A stretch of 64,000 bases of DNA from JBDTSW01 sp963758845. GTDB lineage: Bacteria; Actinomycetota; Thermoleophilia; Solirubrobacterales; 70-9. Numbering within the stretch: position 1 is the stretch's first letter; every line of letters starts with the position of its first letter. Made by a program: the position numbers and the translations under genes. Where the stretch lies: NCBI GenBank assembly GCA_963758845.1, contig CAVWWX010000002.1, forward strand, positions 682,001-746,000. The letters are read 5' to 3'. The notes under the pieces are model-generated. The model had not been told where the DNA came from. It saw only the letters and a program-made list of their open reading frames with translations, and searched no databases. This document shows positions 7,731-16,096 of the stretch, one piece after another.

Positions 7731-9021
7731 ATGCTCCGTGGCGGGAGATACGCATCGTGCGCTGTGCTGGCGACCCTCGGCGCGCTCGCGCTCCCGGCGC
7801 CGGGTCACGCCGAGCGCCCCGCAAGCCACGCGCTTGGTCTCTGGGGCCCCGGCGCCGCCGACACCTGCCCGGCCTCGCTCCACGACACCTTCGCCGTGGT
7901 CGGCCCCGACGGGAAGCGCTACCCCACATGGCATCCGCCGCGGGTCACCGACCCCGCGACGGGCGAGCTCTGCACGTTCGGGCACGAGCACGGGCGCAAC
8001 CCGGAGAACTCCGATCTCAGTTCATGGATCGCCGACAGGCTGGCCGCGCCCGGAGCGCGGAAGCGGCGCGGGCATCCCGTTCGGGATGGCGAACGAGGCC
8101 CTGGACGCCTACGCCGAGGCGAACCCCGGGACTCCCACCCGCCACGAGGATCACGTCGGCCACAAGGTGGAGTGGGAGAACGACGTCGAGCTCGAGCGGG
8201 CGACCGGGTCCGGGCGTAGCCGCATCGGGGTCACCTGCGACTTCCTGACCAAGATCCACCAGGGCTCGCACTCCCCCGACGCCCTTGGCAACAACGCCCA
8301 CGAGCTGCTCTACGCCGTGCGCTGCGACGACGGGACGAAGCTGCTGGCGACGAAGCTCGTTAGCTTCGGGATGCCGAACGAGTTCGTCCGGGCTTGCGAC
8401 AAGTCCACGGTCGTCGCGGCCGGCACGTCGCACCTTTACCCCGCCGGGGGCGGCGTTCGCTTCGTCCCCGACCGCGCCTGCATCGAGAGCCACATCCTGG
8501 TGCCGGGCGGGCAGTACTCCCAGTTCTCGCGGGGCCTGTATGAGAACTGGCTGTCGGCGAACTACCTCCGTACCCCCGAGGGTGACGAGCTCGCGTACTT
8601 CGACCCCCACTTCGCGGTCTTCAACCCCAGCCGCTACGGCTACGACGGCGGCTCGATCGGCCGGGTCATCGACGTCTGCTGGGAGACCGGGCCGGGTGGC
8701 GAGACCGCCGCGGGGGGCGCCTGCGGCGACGCGACCGACGAGGGCACGATCGAGTCCCCGCTCCCGTTCGACTCCAAGGAGTCGCCCTTCAACGGGGCCC
8801 ACCGCGAGGTCTACTTCAACCAGACCACCGTCCGCAACGAGGGCGGCCCCAGGCGCTGGTGGACCGATCCGTTCGGGGGCAACGCCTCCACCGAGCCCTT
8901 CCCGGGCGCCGTGTGCCAGCTCGTCGCGCCGATCGACAACTCGTCGCGGCCGACGCTCGAGTCGCAGGCATTCGGTGTCGCTCGGCCCTACGGCGGCCGC
9001 GGCGTCCACGCGCCCAACTAG
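7731..9021 (+). CDS. Secreted protein of unknown function, single-base frameshift
   Basis: About 430 residues when two frames are joined near 8060. Residues 1-27 (MLRGGRYASCAVLATLGALA and a GHA cleavage region) are a signal peptide. The mature protein has blocks such as CPASLHDTFAVVGPDGKRYP, PATGELCTFGHEHGRNPEN, then GVTCDFLTKIHQGSHSPDAL and FDPHFAVFNPSRY, with scattered Cys that may pair outside the cell. Several conserved-looking His and Asp residues could bind metal. I do not recognise a catalytic family. The frameshift sits in GCGCGGAAGCGGCGCGG and looks like a one-base error. Confidence 0.6.
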
Positions 9022-9078
9022 GGGCAGCCCACGGCTCCCCGAAGGCGCGTCCTCATCCCGCTCTGAAAAAGTTGGACG

Positions 9079-10860
9079 ATGATCGACAGCCCCGTTGTCC
9101 TGATCGCCGGTGGCCTGATGGCGCTGGCTCTCGTGGCGTCGTTCCTCGCCGCCCGCATTCGCGTGCCCGGCTTGGTCCTGTTCCTAGCCGTCGGGATGCT
9201 GGTGGGGTCGGACGGCCTGGGGTGGATCGAGTTCAGCGACTACGAACTCGAGCGGGACATCGGCGTTCTGGCGCTGGCGTTGATCATCTTCGAAGGAGGG
9301 CTGGCCGCGGGCTTCTCCGAGATCCGCCCGGTGCTGCGCCCGGCGATCGCGCTGGCTGTCGTGGGCACCATCGCGACCGCGGTGATCACCGGGCTGGCCG
9401 CGGCCTGGCTACTGGACCTCTCGACGCTCGAGGGCATGTTGCTGGGCTCGATCGTCGCCTCGACGGATGCGGCGGCGATCTTCGCCGTGCTGCGCGGATC
9501 GACGCTCCGGCGGCGCCTGGCGCGAACGCTGGAGGGTGAGGCCGGGTTCAACGACCCGGTCGCCGCGCTGCTGGTGATCGGGTTCATCGACTGGATCCAG
9601 CAGCCCGACTACGGCGTGGCGGACATGGCCGGGCTGCTCGTGATCGAGCTCGCGATCGGCGTCGTCGCAGGGCTTGTCGTGGGGCGGCTGGCGATGCTGG
9701 GGCTGCAGCGCCTGCAGTTCGCCTCGCCGGGCCTCTACCCGGTCGCGTCGATCACGGCCGCCACATTGTCGTTCGGCCTGGCGGAGTTCGCCCACGGCTC
9801 CGGTTTCCTCGCCGTCTATCTGACCGGGCTGATGCTTGGATCGGCTCGGATCCCGGCGAAGCGCTCGATCGTGACGTTCCACGAGGGCCTGGCGTGGGTC
9901 GCGCAGCTGATCACCTTCCTCACCCTCGGCCTGCTCGTCTTCCCCTCCCAGCTTGGCGACGTCTGGCTGGAGGGGACCGTCCTCGCCCTGCTCCTCGCGG
10001 TCGTGGCAAGGCCGGCCGCGACATACCTGGCCACCGTCGGCGCCGGCTTCACGCTGGCCGAGCGGACGGTGCTGGGCTGGGCGGGCCTGCGCGGCGCGAT
10101 CCCGGTGGTGTTCGCCACGTTCCCGGTGATCGCCGGCGTCGGCGAGAGCACCGAGATCTTCAACATCGTCTTCTTCGCGGTGCTCGTCTCGACCCTGCTC
10201 CAGGGCACTACGTTCGACTGGCTGGCCCGCCGGCTCGGCGTCACGACGAGCCGCCCGGCGCTCCCACGGCCATTGACCGAGACCGGCACCATCCGGGCGC
10301 TCGGGGCCGAGGTCGTCGAGTACCCGGTAGCGCCCGGCGACGCGGCGGTCGGCACCCGGGTGCGCGACCTGGGGCTCCCGCGCGACGCGCTGATCAACGT
10401 GATCGTGCGCAAGGACAGGGCGCTCCTGCCCCGGGGCTCGACCCGGCTCGAGGCCGGTGACCGCGTCCACATGGTCGTCAGCCAGGACGTGACGGGCGAG
10501 CTCGAGGGGCTGCTCGACCGCTGGGCCGATGGACCGCTCGGCCCCGCCCCGCGCCCGCGCCCCCGGCTTCGCGGCGGCCTTCCCGTGTTCACGGTGCGCC
10601 GGTGGGAGGAGTCCGACGGGGACCCGGCGCGGCCCCGCAGCGTGGTCGGGCTGCCGGTGGTCGACCACCTGCGCTCGCGAAACGACGTCCCCGGCGCCCT
10701 GGTCGCGCTCGATGACGGGCGCTACGCGCTCACCGGCCCGCTGCTCGCGGTGGGTAGCGCCGCCCAGCTCCAGGCGCACGCCCGCCGCCGGGCGGGGCTG
10801 ACCGATAGCGACGCGGAGCGCGCCTGGTGGCAGGAGGTGATCGGGGCGCTCGCGGTCTAG
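9079..10860 (+). CDS. K+/H+ (CPA1-type) antiporter with C-terminal RCK_C domain, NhaP2/CvrA-like
   Basis: 593 residues. The first 390 form about 12 membrane helices, with LFLAVGMLVGSDGLGW, ALIIFEGGLAAGF, STDAAAIFAVLRG and the transport-site block EGEAGFNDPVAALLV. Residues 400-470 (GAEVVEYPVAPGDAAVGTRV onward) are a TrkA_C/RCK_C regulatory domain, which separates this type from plain Na+/H+ exchangers. Family members export K+ or Na+ in exchange for protons and help control cell volume. A further 100 residues at the C-terminus are cytoplasmic. It stands alone on the plus strand. Confidence 0.88.
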   Translation: MIDSPVVLIAGGLMALALVASFLAARIRVPGLVLFLAVGMLVGSDGLGWIEFSDYELERDIGVLALALIIFEGGLAAGFSEIRPVLRPAIALAVVGTIATAVITGLAAAWLLDLSTLEGMLLGSIVASTDAAAIFAVLRGSTLRRRLARTLEGEAGFNDPVAALLVIGFIDWIQQPDYGVADMAGLLVIELAIGVVAGLVVGRLAMLGLQRLQFASPGLYPVASITAATLSFGLAEFAHGSGFLAVYLTGLMLGSARIPAKRSIVTFHEGLAWVAQLITFLTLGLLVFPSQLGDVWLEGTVLALLLAVVARPAATYLATVGAGFTLAERTVLGWAGLRGAIPVVFATFPVIAGVGESTEIFNIVFFAVLVSTLLQGTTFDWLARRLGVTTSRPALPRPLTETGTIRALGAEVVEYPVAPGDAAVGTRVRDLGLPRDALINVIVRKDRALLPRGSTRLEAGDRVHMVVSQDVTGELEGLLDRWADGPLGPAPRPRPRLRGGLPVFTVRRWEESDGDPARPRSVVGLPVVDHLRSRNDVPGALVALDDGRYALTGPLLAVGSAAQLQAHARRRAGLTDSDAERAWWQEVIGALAV

Positions 10861-10866
10861 GCGGCG

Positions 10867-11121
10867 CTACGGGCGGTGCAGGCGCTCGAGCTCTTCGCGC
10901 ATCCGGTCCTTGCGGCCCTCCAGGCGGCCCTGCCAGATCGAGAGGCCGATGACCATCACTGTGAAGAAGATCATCACCCCGAAGGCGAAGAACGTGACCA
11001 CCTTGTCGGTTGTGCGGCCCCAGAGGCCGACGCCGTCGGCCGCCATCGCTCCGGGGGCCGCGATCAGGGCGGCGCCGATGGCAACGGCGAACGCCAGGTA
11101 GAGCGCGCGAGCTCGGTTCAC
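10867..11121 (-). CDS. Small membrane protein, 84 aa
   Basis: Starts MNRARALYLAFAVAIGAALI, a signal peptide ending near AMAA. One strong membrane helix follows (VVTFFAFGVMIFFTVMVIGL) and then a charged tail EGRKDRMREELERLHRP. The topology suggests an exported N-terminus and a cytoplasmic basic tail. No family function is known to me. It lies 18 bases downstream of uppP on the same strand and may be co-transcribed with it. Confidence 0.7.
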   Translation of the reverse strand: MNRARALYLAFAVAIGAALIAAPGAMAADGVGLWGRTTDKVVTFFAFGVMIFFTVMVIGLSIWQGRLEGRKDRMREELERLHRP

Positions 11122-11139
11122 GCCCGGAACTCTACCTCC

Positions 11140-11958
11140 CTAGGAGATCGCGCCGGTGGCGGCGAGCGCGATCACGGCGATCCCCAGCGGGATCCTGTAG
11201 GCGACGAAGATGGCGAGCGAGTGGTTGGCCAGGTAGCGCAAGAGCCAGGCGATCGCCGCGTATCCGGAGAAGAAGGCGGCGATGGTGGCGATCACGGTGG
11301 CGGCGACCGATGCGTTGTCCCCTTCGCCGCCGATCTCGCGGAGCTCGAACAGGCCGCTCAGGACCACCGCCGGGACCGAGAGCAGGAAGGAGTAGCGGGC
11401 GGCTGCGGCCCGGTCGAACCCCCGCAGCAGCCCGGCCGAGATCGTGGCGCCCGAGCGTGAGACCCCAGGGATCAGGGCCAGCGCCTGGGCGAACCCGATG
11501 AAGATTCCGTCGCGGCCGTCCATGTCCGCCACCTCCCGCGTATGGCGGCCGACGTGCTCGGCCAGGAGCATCACGAACGAGAACAGGATCAGCGCCGTCC
11601 CGATCACGTAGAGGTCCCGGGCGCCGGACTCGATCTGATCGCTGAAGGCGAACCCGAAGACCGCGATCGGGATCGTGCCCAGCGCGATGAACCACCCCAG
11701 CTTGGCCTCGTGCGAGCGCTGCCGCCACGGGGTCCGCAGCTCGCGCGCCCAGGCGACGGCGATGGACCAGAGGTCGCGCCGGAAGTAGAAGAGCACCGCG
11801 GCCATCGTGCCCAGCTGGATCACGGCGGTAAAGGCGGCGCCTGGGTCCTCCCAGCCGAGGAGGGAGGGCACGATCCGAAGGTGCCCGCTCGACGAGATCG
11901 GCAGGAACTCGGTCAGCCCCTGGACGAGGCCGAGGACGATGGCCTCGAGGGCGCTCAC
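11140..11958 (-). CDS. uppP: Undecaprenyl-diphosphate phosphatase
   Basis: 272 residues, the normal length. QGLTEFLPISSSGHL (residues 13-27) and PGVSRSGATISAG are the two inverted-repeat signature motifs that hold the active-site Glu, Ser and Arg. Eight membrane helices are expected. UppP removes a phosphate from C55-PP to recycle the lipid carrier of peptidoglycan synthesis, and overexpression gives bacitracin resistance. The start is the ATG at 11958. Confidence 0.95.
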   Translation of the reverse strand: MSALEAIVLGLVQGLTEFLPISSSGHLRIVPSLLGWEDPGAAFTAVIQLGTMAAVLFYFRRDLWSIAVAWARELRTPWRQRSHEAKLGWFIALGTIPIAVFGFAFSDQIESGARDLYVIGTALILFSFVMLLAEHVGRHTREVADMDGRDGIFIGFAQALALIPGVSRSGATISAGLLRGFDRAAAARYSFLLSVPAVVLSGLFELREIGGEGDNASVAATVIATIAAFFSGYAAIAWLLRYLANHSLAIFVAYRIPLGIAVIALAATGAIS

Positions 11959-12136
11959 AGCGCGGGTGAGGCTAGCGCTTCGGGGGGCTCATCCACCCGG
12001 GCCGGCCGGCCCCGCCGCCACAGGGCCGACCGGTGTCCTGAAGATGGGCGCGCGACCCGGGGCAGGGAGTGAGGTCGCGCGCCGCACGAGAGAGGATCTC
12101 GTTGGCGGCACTCTGTTCGACGCACGCAGGCCGGGC

Positions 12137-12187
12137 GTGAACATCCGGCTATGGGCCTGTGAAACTTCTGTGAACGCCCGCGTTCAC
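12137..12187. promoter_or_regulatory. PHO-box-like GTGAA repeats before the response regulator gene
   Basis: GTGAA occurs at 12137, 12159 and 12170, that is 22 and 11 bp apart on the same face; CTGTGAA is exact at 12157 and 12168. GTTCACGCGGG follows in the opposite direction, forming GTGAACGC-CC-GCGTTCAC (12170-12187). On the reverse strand this reads as GTTCACAG direct repeats, matching PhoP/PhoB/RegX3-type PHO boxes of 11-bp units. Autoregulation by the gene downstream is inferred. Confidence 0.5.
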
Positions 12188-12239
12188 GCGGGCACGCGGG
12201 CACTACCATGCAGCGTGCTCCAGGCACCTGGGGGCAGGT

Positions 12240-13041
12240 ATGAACTCGCAGCCCGGAACAGTCCGCCTTGCCGTGATCGACACCGATAGCGGCTTCCTGC
12301 GTGTCCTCGAACGCCGCTTCGACGCCGCCGGCTGGGAGTACCGCGTGCTCGCCGGAGCCGTGCCCGCCGACGAGCTGGTGGCAATGAAGCTGAACGCGCT
12401 CGTCGTCGACCTCTCAGTGCTCGGGCCAAGACGGATGGTCCTTCCTCGAGCGGGTCGCCGGAATGCTCCCCGGGCTGGGCATCGTCGTCTGCACCCAGAA
12501 CTCGACCGTCGCCCAGCGCGTCCGCGGCCTACGCCTGGGAGCCGACGACTGGGTGGTGAAGCCCGCGCATCCCGAGGAGGTCGCGGCCCGCATCGAGGCG
12601 GTCGTTCGCCGCCGCAAGCGCAGCCAGCCGAAGGTGGACGCCGGCCCCCAGGTCGCCGGCGAGCTGGAGATCCGGCCCGACCAGTTTCAGGCGTTTGTCT
12701 CCGGCCGCAGCCTGGGCCTCACGCGCCGCGAGTTCGAGCTGGTCCAGGTCCTCGCTGACGGCGAGGGTAAGGTCATCGAGCGCGAGGACCTCTACCAGCG
12801 CGTATGGGGGTACGCGATGGCGCACGGCGACCGGTCGGTCGACGTCTTTGTCCGCAAGCTCCGGGCCAAGCTCCAGAAGGACTCGCCGGGCTGGGTCTAC
12901 ATCCACACCCACTTCGGGGTCGGCTACCGCTTCCAGCCCGAACCGGCGTCGCCGGAGCCCCCGCTCGGCGGTGAGCAAGCGGCCGACGCGCACGCCGAGC
13001 CGGCCGCGGCGGACCGCGACGCCGCCGCCACCGGCGCCTGA
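12240..13041 (+). CDS. OmpR/PhoB-type response regulator, single-base frameshift
   Basis: Joined, about 266 residues. The receiver domain reads RLAVIDTDSGFLRVLERRF (acidic pocket) and ALVVDLSVLG with Asp57 as the likely phosphoacceptor. After the frameshift near 12427 it continues through LGADDWVVKPAHPEEVAARI with the conserved Lys. A winged-helix DNA-binding domain follows (LGLTRREFELVQVLADGEGK to HFGVGYRF). An extra C in GGGCCAAGAC breaks the frame and looks like a base-call error. Position ahead of pstSCAB and PHO-like boxes in front of itself, pstS and ppk make it the likely phosphate regulator (PhoP/RegX3/PhoB-like). No histidine kinase gene adjoins it. Confidence 0.82.
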
Positions 13042-13042
13042 T

Positions 13043-13060
13043 CTACCCCGGGCGGGGTAG
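13043..13060 (+). terminator. Hairpin after the response regulator
   Basis: CTACCCC (13043-13049), loop GGGC, GGGGTAG (13054-13060), starting one base after the stop codon. A seven-pair GC-rich stem without a T-tract, so factor-independent termination is uncertain. Confidence 0.45.
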
Positions 13061-13072
13061 GTCCCGGCCCTG

Positions 13073-13094
13073 GTTCACACCTTTTTCACAGGTT
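13073..13094 (+). promoter_or_regulatory. PHO box before pstS: two adjacent 11-bp direct repeats
   Basis: GTTCACACCTT (13073-13083) is followed directly by TTTCACAGGTT (13084-13094). Both fit the G(G/T)TCAYYY-type PHO unit, one helical turn each. The pair lies 112 bp before the pstS start, consistent with activation of the pst operon at low phosphate. Confidence 0.6.
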
Positions 13095-13206
13095 CGCCAC
13101 CACCGCGTAACAGGACAACCCGGCCCCACCGCGACGCTTCGGCCGTCAACAACGTCCTGCATCGAGGGGCAGCGACTTCCGCTGCCCGATCACAGAGGGA
13201 GAAACA

Positions 13207-14196
13207 GTGAGAAAGAGGAACCTTTTGGTCGCTCTGGGAGCTTCCGCCGTGCTCTCGCTCGGCGTCGCCGCTTGCGGTGACGACGATGACGAAGGAAGCG
13301 GCGACAGCGGAGGCGACACCCCCAGCGGCCTCTCCGGCGACATCGCCATCGACGGCTCGAGCACCGTGCAGCCGTTCGCCGAGGCCGCGGCGGAGCTCTT
13401 CAACGAGGAGAACCCGGACGTGAACATCTCGGTCGCCGCGGCCGGAACCGGCGGCGGCTTCGAGAAGTTCTGCGCCGACGAGACCGACATCTCCGACGCG
13501 TCGCGCCCGATCGACCCCAAGGAGGAGGTCCCGCTCTGCGAGAAGGAGGGGATCGAGTACACCGAGATCCAGGTCGCGAACGACGGCATCGCCATCGTCA
13601 CCAACCCCGCGGTCGAGATCTCGTGCCTGACCACCGACCAGCTCGCCGAGCTGTGGACGGACGACAAGGTCTCCAACCTGGCCGACCTGGGCGACGACGC
13701 GGATACCGGCGAGGCGCTCCCCGACGTCGAGGTCAGCCTGTATGGGCCTGGCACCGACTCCGGAACGTTCGACTACTTCACCGACGTGATCAACGGTGAG
13801 GAGGGCGTCAGCCGCGAGGACTACCAGCCGTCCGAGGATGACAACCAGCTCGTCCAGGGCGTCGCCGGCGACGATGCGGCGCTGGGCTACTTCGGCTTCT
13901 CTTACTACGAGCAGAACGCCGACCAGCTCAACCTCGTCTCCGTCGACTCGGGCGACGGTTGCGTCGAGCCCAGCACCGACACGATCCAGTCGGGCGATTA
14001 CGCCCCGCTGTCGCGGCCGCTGTTCATGTACCCCAACAACGCGAATCTGACGGACGACAGCCTGCCCGTCGGCGGGTTCATGGAGTACGTCGTCGGCAGC
14101 GCAGATTCGATTGCCGAGGCGGCGCTGATCGTCCCGATGGACGAGACGCAGGCATCCGACGCGCAGTCGGCCCTCGACGGCGCGCTCGGCAACTAG
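13207..14196 (+). CDS. pstS: Phosphate ABC transporter, substrate-binding lipoprotein PstS
   Basis: 329 residues, GTG start with AGGGAG upstream. Residues 1-22 are a lipoprotein signal and Cys23 follows LGVAA as the lipidation site. A low-complexity acidic linker (GDDDDEGSGDSGGD) leads to the binding fold. IDGSSTVQPF, GTGGGFEKFC and SRPID are the phosphate-contacting blocks. It captures phosphate outside the membrane for PstCAB. First gene of pstS-pstC-pstA-pstB-phoU; an inverted repeat separates it from pstC, which would let PstS be made in excess. Confidence 0.93.
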   Translation: MRKRNLLVALGASAVLSLGVAACGDDDDEGSGDSGGDTPSGLSGDIAIDGSSTVQPFAEAAAELFNEENPDVNISVAAAGTGGGFEKFCADETDISDASRPIDPKEEVPLCEKEGIEYTEIQVANDGIAIVTNPAVEISCLTTDQLAELWTDDKVSNLADLGDDADTGEALPDVEVSLYGPGTDSGTFDYFTDVINGEEGVSREDYQPSEDDNQLVQGVAGDDAALGYFGFSYYEQNADQLNLVSVDSGDGCVEPSTDTIQSGDYAPLSRPLFMYPNNANLTDDSLPVGGFMEYVVGSADSIAEAALIVPMDETQASDAQSALDGALGN

Positions 14197-14206
14197 GTCC
14201 GAGCGG

Positions 14207-14246
14207 GCCGGCTTCGGAACCGAACGATTAAGCGGTGGAAGCCGGC
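14207..14246 (+). promoter_or_regulatory. Inverted repeat between pstS and pstC that covers the pstC start
   Basis: GCCGGCTTC (14207-14215) pairs perfectly with GAAGCCGGC (14238-14246) over a 22-base loop that holds the GTG start (14235-14237). In the mRNA it could lower pstC translation or protect the 3' end of pstS. The function is inferred from position. Confidence 0.45.
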
Positions 14247-15176
14247 ACACAGGCGACAGGCGCAACGCCGGGAGGGCTTGGCCCTCTCGGCGTCAAGCGC
14301 CGGCGCTGGGGCGAGGAGGTCATCCGCGCCCTGCTCTTCCTCGCGACCGCGATCTCCGTCCTGACGACGATCGGGATCCTGGTCGCGCTCCTCGCGGAGT
14401 CGATCCCCTTCTTCCAGGAGGTCGGCTCGAGGTTCTTTACCGACGGCAACTGGACGCCCCTCTTCGCCGATCCGCAGTTCGGGATCTGGCCCTTGCTGAA
14501 CGGCACCTTCCTGATCACCGGGATCGCGGTCCTGGTCGCGATCCCGTTGGGGCTGGGCTCGGCCGTCTACCTCTCGGAGTACGCGACGCCACGGGTCCGG
14601 AAGGTGGTGAAGCCGATCCTGGAGGTCCTGGTCGGCGTCCCGACCGTGGTCTTCGGCTACTTCGCGCTCGCGTTCGTCACCCCCGAGATCCTCCAGGCGC
14701 TCGGGATCGAGGTCCAGATCTACAACGCCCTGTCGGCCGGACTGGTGATGGGGATCATGATCGTGCCGACGATCGCGTCGATCTCCGAGGACGCGATGCG
14801 GGCGGTCCCCGCCGGGCTGCGTGAGGGCGCCTACGGGATGGGGGCGACTAGGCGCCAGGTGGCGACCAGGGTCGTGTTCCCGGCTGCGATCTCGGGGATC
14901 GTCGCCGCGATCGTGCTCGGCGTCTCCCGGGGCGTCGGCGAGACGATGATCGTGCTGCTCGCCGCCGGGCTCCAGCCGAACACCGGGATCGACCCACTCG
15001 AGGGGTACGCGACGATCACCACGTTCATGGGGGCGGCCGCCGACGGCGACAACCCCGCGGGCTCGATTGGCTACGAGTCGATCTTCGCCTGCGGCCTGAT
15101 CCTGTTCGCGCTGACGCTGGTCATGAACATGATCGCGATCCGCTTCGTGAGGAAGTACCGCGAGGTGTACGAGTAA
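14235..15176 (+). CDS. pstC: Phosphate ABC transporter permease PstC
   Basis: 313 residues, GTG start. After a short cytoplasmic N-terminus there are six membrane helices (ALLFLATAISVLTTIGILVA first, IFACGLILFALTLVMNMIAI last). The cytoplasmic coupling loop (EAA motif) is REGAYGMGATRRQVATRVVF. It forms the membrane channel together with PstA. The stop overlaps the pstA start (TAATG). Confidence 0.93.
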   Translation: MEAGTQATGATPGGLGPLGVKRRRWGEEVIRALLFLATAISVLTTIGILVALLAESIPFFQEVGSRFFTDGNWTPLFADPQFGIWPLLNGTFLITGIAVLVAIPLGLGSAVYLSEYATPRVRKVVKPILEVLVGVPTVVFGYFALAFVTPEILQALGIEVQIYNALSAGLVMGIMIVPTIASISEDAMRAVPAGLREGAYGMGATRRQVATRVVFPAAISGIVAAIVLGVSRGVGETMIVLLAAGLQPNTGIDPLEGYATITTFMGAAADGDNPAGSIGYESIFACGLILFALTLVMNMIAIRFVRKYREVYE

Positions 15177-16096
15177 TGGCTGCGCCTCCCCCTCCGCCCG
15201 CCGAGGCCGCCACGGCGCCGATGCCGGGGACGCAGTTCGTCCGCGACGGGTCCACACGGCTCAAGGAGCTGGGCTTCGCGGCGCTCCTACTGACGGCGCT
15301 GGGTATCGCCCTGCTGACCCTGGTCGTGCTCCTGCTCGACGTGATCATCGAGGGCGCCGGCAGCCTCAGCGCCGAGTTCTTCACCGAGACGCCCTCGCGC
15401 GTCGACCCCTCGAGCTCGGGTATCGCCCCGGCGATCATGGGGACGCTGTGGCTGATGCTCGTCTGCGCAGCGTTCATCATCCCGGTCGGTGTCGCCAGCG
15501 CGCTCTACCTGGAGGAGTACGCGAGCCGCGAGAGCCGCTTCGCCCGCTTCGTCGAGGTCAACATCCAGAACCTGGCGGCGGTCCCGTCGATCGTCTACGG
15601 GGTGCTCGGCCTCGCCTTCCTGGTCCGCGGCCCCCTCAGCCTCGGCAACGTCGTCATGGCCGGCGGGCTGACGCTTGGCCTGCTCGTCCTGCCCGTCGTC
15701 ATCGTCGCCGGGCGCGAGGCGATCCGCGCCGTGCCGCCCTCGATCCGCGAGGGCTCGATGGCGCTGGGGGCGACCAAGTGGCAGACGATCTGGAAGCAGG
15801 TGCTACCGGCCTCGATCCCCGGGATCGCGACCGGCGTGATCCTCGCCCTTTCACGGGCGATCGGCGAGACCGCTCCGCTGCTCGTGGTCGGCGCCATCGC
15901 CTTCGCGACCAGCTCCGGCACCGGCCTCTTCGAGACCTTCTCAGCCCTCCCGATCACGATCTTCGGGTGGACCGCGGACCCCCAGGAAGAGTTCAAGTCA
16001 CTGGCGGCCGCAGCGATCATCGTCTTGATGGCGATCCTGCTGAGCATGAACGCGATCGCAATCTGGCTACGAAATCGCTACGAACAGAAGTGGTAG
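15176..16096 (+). CDS. pstA: Phosphate ABC transporter permease PstA
   Basis: 306 residues starting in the TAATG overlap with pstC. A Pro/Ala-rich cytoplasmic tail of about 25 residues precedes six membrane helices; the EAA loop is REGSMALGATKWQTIWKQVL. It pairs with PstC. The last helix and the ending WLRNRYEQKW are typical of PstA. Its stop directly abuts the first possible pstB start. Confidence 0.93.
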   Translation: MAAPPPPPAEAATAPMPGTQFVRDGSTRLKELGFAALLLTALGIALLTLVVLLLDVIIEGAGSLSAEFFTETPSRVDPSSSGIAPAIMGTLWLMLVCAAFIIPVGVASALYLEEYASRESRFARFVEVNIQNLAAVPSIVYGVLGLAFLVRGPLSLGNVVMAGGLTLGLLVLPVVIVAGREAIRAVPPSIREGSMALGATKWQTIWKQVLPASIPGIATGVILALSRAIGETAPLLVVGAIAFATSSGTGLFETFSALPITIFGWTADPQEEFKSLAAAAIIVLMAILLSMNAIAIWLRNRYEQKW

